Below the pieces are notes generated by a model, which worked only from the letters and a program-made list of their open reading frames with translations, did not search any database and was not told where the DNA came from. Made by a program: the position numbers and the translations under genes. Below are positions 56,523-64,000 of a DNA stretch of 64,000 nucleotides, one piece after another. Each line of letters starts with the position of its first letter. The stretch's first letter is position 1. The stretch lies in NCBI GenBank assembly GCA_039881045.1, contig JAYWVB010000061.1, positions 62,001 through 126,000 of the forward strand, read 5' to 3'. This DNA comes from Chaetomium olivaceum (Eukaryota; Ascomycota; Sordariomycetes; Sordariales; Chaetomiaceae).

Positions 56523-57739
56523 ATGGTTCGCCCCCCTCCTTCTTCTCTTATTCTTCCCATTTGATGGAGCTCACCCTTGCCTGATCAGGCCTCTGGATAA
56601 TATGTAGATGCTAACTCAGCTTTGCAGGCAGCCGGAACCCAGGTTATTGCCAACTCTGGCCACGATGACATGATTGTACGTTGCCCGACGTTGCTCCACG
56701 ATTTCCAACCAGCCACCTAGCCACCTAGCCACCCATCCACCGAACCTCCGAAACTACGAGACCAAGCAAGGGGATAGGAATCTGACATGAACCAGCATGA
56801 TGCAGTTCTCGACTACTACGGCCGGAGGTTAGCAACCTGCTCTTCGGACCGAACCATCAAGATCTTCGAGATCGAAGGCGAGACACAGCGGTTGACCGAG
56901 ACACTCAAGGGGTACGTGGGAACCAAGACGTGTACTCCTGCCGAGACGAAATAGGGGGACGAAGGCTCACGGTGTGGCAAAACAATAGGCACGACGGCGC
57001 GGTGTGGTGCGTCTCGTGGGCGCATCCCAAGTACGGCAACATCCTGGCGAGCGCGGGCTACGACGGCAAGGTGTTGATCTGGCGGGAGCAGAACGGGGCG
57101 TGGCAGCGCATCTACGACTTCTCCCTGCACAAGGCCAGCGTCAACGTGGTGTCGTGGTCGCCCCACGAGGCGGGCTGCGTACTAGCCTGCGCATCGTCGG
57201 ACGGCAACGTCAGCGTGCTCGAGTTCAAGGACAACAACAGCTGGGAGCACAGCATCTTCCACGCGCACGGGCTCGGGGTGAACTCGGTGTCGTGGGCGCC
57301 CGCCACCAACCCGGGCAGCATCGTCAGCAGCAAGCCGAGCCCTAAGTCGACGGGCAACCGGCGCTTCGTGACGGGCGGGTCGGACAACGCGCTCAAGATC
57401 TGGGCCTTCGACGCCGCGACGGGCGCGTACAAGCTCGAGCGCGAGCCGCTGACGGGTCACACCGACTGGGTGCGCGACGTGGCGTGGAGCCCGACGGTAC
57501 TGCAGAAGAGCTACATCGCGAGCGCGTCCGAGGACCGCACCGTGCGCATCTGGACCAGCGACCCGGCCAACCCGCAGCAGTGGAACGTCAAGGTGCTCGG
57601 TTTCGACGCCGCCGTCTGGCGCGTCAGCTGGTCGCTGAGCGGCAACGTGCTAGCCGCGAGCGGCGGCGACAACAAGGTGACTCTGTGGAAGGAGAACCTG
57701 AAGGGCGAGTGGGAGTGCGTCAAGTCGATCGAGGAGTAA
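56523..57739 (+). CDS. SEC13: SEC13, COPII coat and nuclear pore WD40 protein
   Basis: Six-bladed WD40 protein that pairs with SEC31 in the outer COPII coat and with NUP145C in the nuclear pore Y-complex. Exons 56523-56525 (only the ATG), 56628-56675, 56796-56911 and 56989-57739 give 305 residues, matching fungal SEC13. After splicing the protein begins M-AAGTQVIANSGHDDMI-HDAVLDYYGRRLATCSSDRT, the typical start. WD repeats are visible as SSDRTIKIFE, YDGKVLIWRE, SDGNVSVLEF, GSDNALKIWA, SEDRTVRIWT and GDNKVTLWKE. The first donor (ATG|GTTCGC) is unusual, but the acceptor (GCTAACTCAGCTTTGCAG) is strong and no other in-frame ATG fits. The last exon is GC-richer than the rest. SEC13 and the PQQ dehydrogenase are convergent, 306 bases apart. 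Confidence 0.95.
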
Positions 57740-58045
57740 AGTAACGATTGGATGGCGCGGGGCTTGGGCGTTACGGCTGCTGGGACGGTATTTAGAGCTA
57801 ATGAAGTTTGTTGCATCCCCGTCCTGTTTATGCGACTACTTGACCGTGGGATGTTGGGTTTCGATGGCAGTGCTAGCCATATAAATTAAGCGGAGAAGTG
57901 CATTTGATTATGGTTGAAAAGGCCGCCGCTGACTAGAATTATCACTAGATATCTGCCTCTCTGCTACGGGCGTTCCAATCCCTCTTCAAGATAGTTCCCA
58001 TTATCAGCGTCATTTCATCACTCGTCACTCATAAAAACCAGCCAT
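57740..58045. other. Convergent 3' region of SEC13 and PQQ dehydrogenase
   Basis: 306 bases, nothing recognised. Both genes end toward each other here. Confidence 0.6.
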
Positions 58046-59741
58046 CTAAGCCATAAATCCCAACCCCCCAACAGCCATCATCACCGCCGTAACCGCAACG
58101 GGAACCCACCCCTCGCCGCCAGCACCGCGGTACCTAACCCCGGGCATGGCCGCGGCACTCGATGTGCTCTCGACCGGACCATTAGTCTCAGTCGGCGTCT
58201 CACCGCCCGTGCTCGACGGGCTGCCCCCACTGCCAGCACCATTCCCATCACCATCCGCCCCCTCCTCTTCCTCCTCCCCATCCCGCACCACCACCCAAAT
58301 CTCGCCCGTCGCGTCGCTCGACACAAACAGCCGCTGCGCCGCCGCATCAAACGCCAGCCCCACCGGCCGGAAACACGCGCCCGGCTCCGCGCAGCGGCTG
58401 ACGTCAGGCGCGGTCAGGATGTCGCGGACGGGGTCGACGCTGTCAGCGTCCTGGACCGGGAAGCCCGTGCCGCGCTCGTCCTCGTTCTCGTCCTCGTCCG
58501 TCTCGAACGCGACGTACGAGAGTTTGTAGCCGGCCGGGTGGTCACGGTTCCAGCTGCCGTGGAAGGAGATGAAGGCGCGCGAGCCGTTGCCCGGGGTGAA
58601 CTTGATGTCGAGGGGCGCGGTGTGGGCTTGGAAGGTGAGGATGGGTGGGGTGGTGCTCGTGCGGCAGTAGGTGTCGTTGGCGGTGGCGTTGTTCTCGAGG
58701 GAGAATTGGGAGCCGATGGTGAGATTGCCCTGCGAGGGAAAGTCGGTTGCGTTGCTGAGCGCGAAGCATAAAGGGTAGCCGTAATTGGCGCCTAGCATCG
58801 TGCCCGGCGAGTCGCTGTTGTTGAGGAAGCCGTGGTAGTTGAGCTCCTCGCCTGGGTTTTCCTCGTGGACGTCCACCCCGAGGCGGTGGATCTGGTCGGC
58901 GCTGTTCTCGACCGACCAGATGGTGCCCTGGACCGGGTGCTCGGCCACGCCGACCGAGTTGCGCAGGCCCCAGCCGACGAGGAGGCCGTCGTCGGGGTAG
59001 CTGTAGGGTCGCCCCAGGGTGGTAGTCGTCGTGTTAGAGATGTTGAAGGCGCGGATCTGGGAGATGCCGGTGGATTGATTGGCGGCTAGCAGGTCGAGGT
59101 TCTCGGCGCTGCCGCGCGAGACCAAGAGGAAGTCGGGCTCGTGCTTGGAAAGCAGAAGCGTTCGCGAGACATGTCCGTCACCCGGGTTGGTCATGTTGGC
59201 AATGATACGGGTGAGGCTGCCGACAGTGCCGGAGTCGGCGTCGTATTCGTAACGATCGACATTCTCGGCTGAGGAAACATAGAGGGTCCTGCCATCCTCG
59301 GACAGTTCGAGGCCGTGATTGAGCTGCATACTGGTTAGCACCTATGTTACGCCGGCGCCTCAGGATAATGCTATCAGAGCTTACCTCTTCATCGTCAATG
59401 ACCGAAGTGCTGTTCCGAACAGACAAGCAAGTGCCTCCGTTATCATCAAAGGTCAAACGGCGGAGCCCAGTACGAGCCTCAAGCACGAGCAGGCCGCCAT
59501 TGGAGTCGAACTTGATACTCCGCGGGTTTGTGAGGTTGGTGGCAATCAGCTGGGCCTTCCAACCCTTGGCCGCAACGGGCGCCGAGTAAGCCGGTGTTAA
59601 AACGGTGGCGCAGGGCGTGGCCGCCGCAGTGTTCGTAGTCGTGATGGTAGTCACGAAGACACTGGAGCTGATCTCCTGTGCCGCAACACTGGAAGACAGC
59701 AGCAGAGCTGCGGCGGCAGCTCGCTTGACGAGAGAACTCAT
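58046..59741 (-). CDS. Secreted, probably GPI-anchored PQQ-type sugar dehydrogenase (AA12/sorbosone dehydrogenase-like)
   Basis: Six-bladed propeller oxidoreductase of the glucose/sorbosone dehydrogenase family; fungal AA12 members oxidise sugars such as L-fucose with pyrroloquinoline quinone. Exon 1 is 59741-59385 with a signal peptide (MSSLVKRAAAAALLLSSSVAAQ). The donor is GTAAGC at 59384. Two in-frame acceptors exist: CAG ending 59324 (61-base intron, CTAAC branch site, preferred) or TAG ending 59342 (43 bases), which would add VLTSMQ. Exon 2 ends at 58046; about 544 residues. Visible propeller elements include LNHGLELSEDGRTLYVS, VGWGLRNSVGVAEHP, GTIWSVENSADQ and AFISFHGSWNRDHPAGY. There are many N-glycosylation sites. 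A Ser/Thr/Gly-rich linker precedes a C-terminal hydrophobic tail (VAVTAVMMAVGGLGFMA), the usual GPI signal. No CBM or cytochrome domain is seen. Confidence 0.88.
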
Positions 59742-61120
59742 GTTGTTTTAGGAATCTTAGCGTGTGAGTCGAGACTAATTGAGAGTGGTCGCTAAGGGAG
59801 AGAAGATGGAAGTCGGCTCGCTTTTCTCACGAGGCAAACGGACCGGTTATGAACGAAGGTTTGTAGCTCGACCTCAGAAGGAGGGAACAATTGGAGACGT
59901 CATGCAGGTCCCGAAATCCTTTGCCTAGCATCGCGAGGCGCCATTCAACCATGGAACCAATGATGCAACTGTTGATGCCAAGCTCTTACCTGTTTGCCCG
60001 CCATTGATGCCAGTCGGGTATGATAGTGGCCCAGGGCCAATGCTGGCATGGTTGGCCATCAATGGGGGCGGAATAACATCCCGATCCGTCTCATCCGAAC
60101 TGGGCCAAAACCGATGGCCCGAGTTACCTGGTTTCATAGGTACCCAGCTCCAAGTTGGCGTCATATGGTCGTGGGCGCCTGAGCCGCACGTAACCTGGAG
60201 CATTGCACAACGGATGGTGTGTGGGTTGGAATCCCGGGGAAGCTCAAAGCTCAGGTTCCAGGTTGGGAGCTCAGGTAGCTTGGTAGGTGTGGTTACACTA
60301 CAGGTCTTGAGTACCGGGCTGTTGTTTCTTTCAGCGGCTTTTAGTGATGTCATCCCCTCTTTTTCTTCGCACGCCCAGGCTCAAGCCGCAACGAGGTACG
60401 CGTTTTCTGTTGGCTCGGGCGAAGGAAAGTGCCGATGATTCCGAGTCCTTGTTTCCAGCCCAGTTGTAGTCAGCACCGACTAATACAGCACGCCTTGGCG
60501 GCGGGCACTCCCGCTTTCACGACTCGCGATGGAGGGGACTCGCACACTCACTACCTGGTACCTATGTGGTAGTTAAAATAAAAGAAAGAAAACATCGATA
60601 CTGTCATCCTTAAAAGCGCCCGCCGCTCCTTAACAATGAGCCAGACATCCTGCTGCGCTACAAATGTCGAACAAATTTACCTGGGATTCAGCAGCGTCTC
60701 AACCATGATTCGGACCAGGGTATGGCGTACTTGGATTTCGGAACAAGACTTATTACAAGAAGTGAAGTTGGTTGTTGATGCATTTGGCGTTCTAGACTTG
60801 TTACACTAGGCTGAAGTAGCCGTTCCTGCATACGCTGTGTTACATATAGAACCGGATAACGATAGGAGGTTCTGGTATGGACTCATACAATATATGTCAG
60901 AAGTCTTTCAAGTTTTTCCATCTAACGGCGGAGGGTGAAAGCAAAGATTGGGGTTGATCATGAAGACACAATGTGAAAGGAAATCAACGTGTATCATCTG
61001 TGCTTAAGTACCTAACCTCGGACGAACTGGTGACAATTCGGACATATATCAAGACTGCTTGAGCGGTGTTTAAAGGTACAGTGTATATTCGTTCCCCATC
61101 ACTCCCCTCATCACCTTCTC
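59742..61120. other. PQQ dehydrogenase promoter and aldolase 3' flank
   Basis: 1.4 kb without a supportable gene. Frames of about 140 codons on opposite strands at 59925-60438 overlap each other and have no motif. From 60580 to 61080 the DNA is more AT-rich. Confidence 0.5.
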
Positions 61121-62195
61121 CTACCTCACGATACCCTTCTCAATTTCGGCAACCTCAGCCAACGCCGCCCTAATCTTGCTCTTTGCCTCCTCCCCAGGCG
61201 GCAAGTATGGCCTCCTGGGTACCATCCTGTTCTCAGTATCTTCCACCCCAGCTAGAGGAGCCGTAAATACACTAGCAGCATACTTGGTTGCGGCAATGCC
61301 ACCGCTCTTCAATGCCTGCTCTGCCAGCGCCGCCTTCCTGTGCAACTCGAGCGCCTCCTGCGTCTTGCCCGCCTTGTACAGATTATACACCTCCACGACC
61401 GTCTTGGGGAACACGTTCGCGAACGCAGCGATACACCCGGCACTGCCCACCGCAAGCCCGCCGATCAGGAAATCACTCTGCCCCCCAAACACGGCGAACC
61501 TCTCCGGCGGGAACTCGGCCGCCAGCCGCGTGACCTTGGCCACGCTCCCGCAAGTGAGTTTGACGCCCACGATGTTCTCATGCTTCTTCGCCAGCTTCGC
61601 GATCGTCCCACTATTTCTGTCAGCCATCATGCTCATCCCCCTGAACACACACAACCCAACAACAACCAAAGCCCCCAGGAGAGGGAGAAAAAAGAAGCAG
61701 TCAAAGAACGTACCTATCCAAATCCACCCCCCCACAAACCCCCGGAAAATTATACACCACCACCCCAACGCCCAGCCCCTCACAGCACCTCGCCACCTCG
61801 GCATAAAACCCCTCCAGCACCGCCTCCAGCCCACCCACCTTGCCAAAATACCCCGGCGGCAGCACCAACACCCACTTGGACGCGGCAGCCTCCACCGCGT
61901 CCTCGACAAACTCCCGCACCTGCGCCGTCGAATGCCCGCCCACGCCCGCCATGATCGGGAACTCCGGGCCCAGCGTCTCGCGCGCCAGCGCCAGCAGCTG
62001 CCGGCGCTCCTCGCGCGTCAGCAGGAAGGGCTCCGCGTTGGTGCCGAGGATGACCAGACCGGCCAGGCCCGTGCGCGTGCCCAGGTGGCGGAAGTAGGAT
62101 GCCTGCGCTTCTAGGTCGAGGGCGTCGGTGCCCGGCTGGTAGAGGGTCACGGCGGGGCACCAGACGCCGGAGGGGGGCACGGGGAAGGGGGGCAT
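61121..62195 (-). CDS. DapA-family (dihydrodipicolinate synthase-like) class I aldolase
   Basis: TIM-barrel Schiff-base aldolase. Fungal members of this family mostly act on 2-keto-3-deoxy sugar acids or 4-hydroxy-2-oxoglutarate, not in lysine synthesis, since fungi use the alpha-aminoadipate route. Exons 62195-61714 and 61616-61121 join in phase across a 97-base intron (GTACGT...CTGACAG) to give 325 residues. The barrel start is GVWCPAVTLY; the GTTGE-like loop reads LGTNAEPFLLTREER; the catalytic tyrosine is in VVVYNFPG (Tyr148) and the Schiff-base lysine in IVGVKLTCG (Lys180), spaced as in the family. The glycine-rich GGQSDFLIGGLAVGSAGCI strand follows. The acceptor is inferred from homology because an earlier TTCAG would give a stop. 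Resembles gaaC/LGA1-type enzymes; exact substrate unknown. Confidence 0.9.
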
Positions 62196-62957
62196 GGTGA
62201 TGTGAATTAGTGGGGGTTGTTATGGGTGGTTCTGTTGTGTTTGGTGCTGAAGAAGAAAAGAGGTAACTGGGTATTGTCGAGAGGGATGCTTGTTGGTGTG
62301 CTGTCGGGGATTGCCTAGAGTTAGGGGTGGGAGCTCGTAAAGGTAGGGGCGCAAGGTGGTAGTGTAAGTTGAACAGATTGTGGGGCCGGTGGGACGACTT
62401 CTCCGGTTAGGCACGGCACGAAGGTGGTCGGGCTCGAGGTACGGATCGAATACCGAGCGGGGGTTCCATCCACCTATGATCCCACTTGGGGAGCCCGCCG
62501 GGCGGGGTGCGGATGGCCCGGCGGGGCAGTACGCCGACACCGGCAGTGGACGCCCCCGGCTTCCGGCGGAGAGCGGGCCGAGGCCGGGCGACCTAACACC
62601 TCTAGAGCGGGTACCCGCATGTTGTACAGGACGTTAGCTTCTTGATTTGCGGGGAGACGGCTAGTAGCTTCGGTCAAATCTCCAACAGGAAGGTATATTA
62701 ACAGATCTCGTCTCAATGCCCAAGCAATCTCATGCTTTGCAGCGAAGGGGGAAACAAACAAAAAGCCCCTCGACGAGTCGAGAGCAGACAAGGAGATAAG
62801 AACAAAAAAAGGAAAAGGTAACGGCAGATCCATCGCCACGCCCAGCCGGCAAAGTGTGTATATCCTCTCGGTGCGTGTCTACCCATGAAAAAACAAGCCG
62901 CTTCGTCGAGTTATATCGCCCAAGCAAGCAAACAACAACCCCTCGAACACCGCAGTA
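62196..62957. other. Aldolase promoter and WHI2 3' flank
   Basis: 762 bases with no supportable gene. Both neighbours are on the - strand. Confidence 0.55.
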
Positions 62958-63968
62958 CTAGCGCAAGCCAATAACGCTCATCTCGAGTGTCCAGACCCTG
63001 CGGATCCAGACCTTGAGCTTGGTGCCGGCAGGCAGGCCCTCAACGTCGTCAAGCTCGACGCCCTCCCACCAGCAACGGCGGGCGGGCTTGCGCCAGAAGA
63101 GCAACAGCTTCTGGGCCATGCCAACGGCGCTGCTGCCCATATCGTTGCCACGGATGTCGGAGCGTAGGCGCGCCAGCGCCAGGGAGCAGATGACAGCCTT
63201 GTTGGGCTCGCCGGCCCGGTGGCCCCAGTGGTCGTCGTGGTTGAAACCGCTGGCGTAGCAAGTTAGTACGCTGCATTCAACTACCGCCATGAAACCTGCA
63301 GGTTTGGGTGAAACCAGAGTAGAAAAAAAGCTCACCCCGCCGTCAGCATCTCAATAAGATGCGCCTCGGTCGTGCCCGGCTCGTCGCTCTTCTTGAGCCC
63401 GCTAAAGATGCCGTCCTGTCTGAGCAGCGCTCTGGCGGCCGCCCGCTTGACTTCGATCATCTCGGGCTGGTCAATGTCCTGCTGGGGCGGGATGACGTAG
63501 AAGTCGAGGTCCTCACGCAGCACGATGATGCCGGCGCGGCGGCTGTTCTCGTCCCGTGCTGAGGGGTCGAGGGGCACCACGCCGTCGCCGGCTTCGAGTC
63601 CAGCCTCAGAGGGAATGCTCTGCGCCACATTCCGGAAGAAGTCGAGCATATACTGGAGCGATGCGGGATCGTACTATGTTCAATTGTCAGCTGTCAGGCG
63701 TCGATCGCAGAAACCAAATATGGCCGATTGGGGCGGTATACTCACGTCGACTTGAACAGCGTCTCCTTCCGCGAAACCGCCCATTTGCCCTTCGGGGAAG
63801 AGGCCATTGGGGAAGAGGGAGAGCAAGACAAACTCGGGTAGTGTTAGCAGTTCATCTCTAGACAGCTTAAAGCGGGTACCCCTGTCAAACAGTCAGTGAG
63901 GTGCAATTGGGCCGGCTGTGTCAAGTCTTACCGCAGGTCCATCAAAATTGTCTCATCACCAGGCACAT
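62958..63968 (-). CDS. WHI2: WHI2-like stress-response/growth-arrest regulator, N-terminus beyond window
   Basis: BTB-domain cofactor of the PSR-type plasma-membrane phosphatases, linking nutrient and stress signals to growth arrest and autophagy in yeast. Visible exons are 63968-63932, 63881-63746, 63673-63336 and 63249-62958. Introns are 50, 72 and 86 bases, each with canonical ends, two with CTRAC branch sites (ACTGACTG, GTACTAAC). Intron sequence continues from 63969 to the right edge, so the 5' exon or exons are missing. The BTB core reads ETILMDLRGTRFKLSRDELLTLPEFVLLSLFPNGLFPEG, here cited as LMDLRGTRFKLSRDELLTLP, then DYDPASLQYMLDFFRN and a conserved C-terminal part with GFNHDDHWGHRAGEPNKAVI and RRCWWEGVELDDV. 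At least 267 residues remain. Confidence 0.88.
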
Positions 63969-64000
63969 CTGAAGGGGCAATATTAGCCTCGTTATTCAAT

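Overview
The window is nuclear DNA of a filamentous ascomycete, almost certainly Sordariomycetes and most likely Sordariales. The evidence is many short introns (about 43-130 bases) with GTRNGY donors and CTRAC branch points, a 447-residue beta-tubulin split into seven coding exons, a cpc-1-type bZIP activator, and orthologues of GCN20, MLP1/TPR, PEX20, SEC13 and WHI2. There are no bacterial-style operons. I could support no rRNA, tRNA, CRISPR array or intact transposon.

Layout, left to right. Bases 1-1308 hold the 3' part of cpc-1 (GCN4 type, + strand). 3938-7523 is a long serine-rich disordered protein of unknown function (- strand). After a 6 kb gene-poor stretch comes GCN20 (13547-15906, +), then beta-tubulin (16658-18479, +). 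A gene desert of almost 15 kb (18480-33169) follows, then a small bZIP factor (33170-34191, +) and another 5.4 kb empty stretch carrying a (TG)39 microsatellite. From 39.5 kb the window is gene-dense: MLP1/TPR nuclear-basket protein (-), a cysteine-rich single-pass membrane protein with a tandem-repeat tail (-), a DOPA 4,5-dioxygenase family protein (-), a tiny RING-like protein (+), a class I terpene synthase (-), PEX20 (-), SEC13 (+), a GPI-type PQQ sugar dehydrogenase (-), a DapA-family aldolase (-), and WHI2, which is cut by the right edge (-).

Functional links. cpc-1 and GCN20 belong to the same general amino-acid control pathway (GCN1/GCN20 activate the GCN2 kinase, which controls translation of the bZIP activator) and lie 12 kb apart. 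The PQQ dehydrogenase and the DapA-family aldolase could act in the same sugar-acid route, but this is inference. PEX20 and SEC13 share a divergent promoter.

Sequence quality. Five genes (3938 gene, bZIP, MLP1 twice, the membrane protein, terpene synthase) contain an apparent one-base frameshift in an otherwise well-preserved coding sequence, four of the six in or next to C/G runs. Assembly indels look more likely than decay, because reading frame, splice phase and domain content are intact on both sides, but this needs read-level checking.

The most unusual material is the membrane protein with three homologous six-cysteine repeats, a predicted 7-base microexon and 87-base tail repeats, and a 10-base word (CAGCCCTACG) found six times, all on one strand, between 24.8 and 38.4 kb. 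I found no clear evidence of an entirely new multi-gene system.
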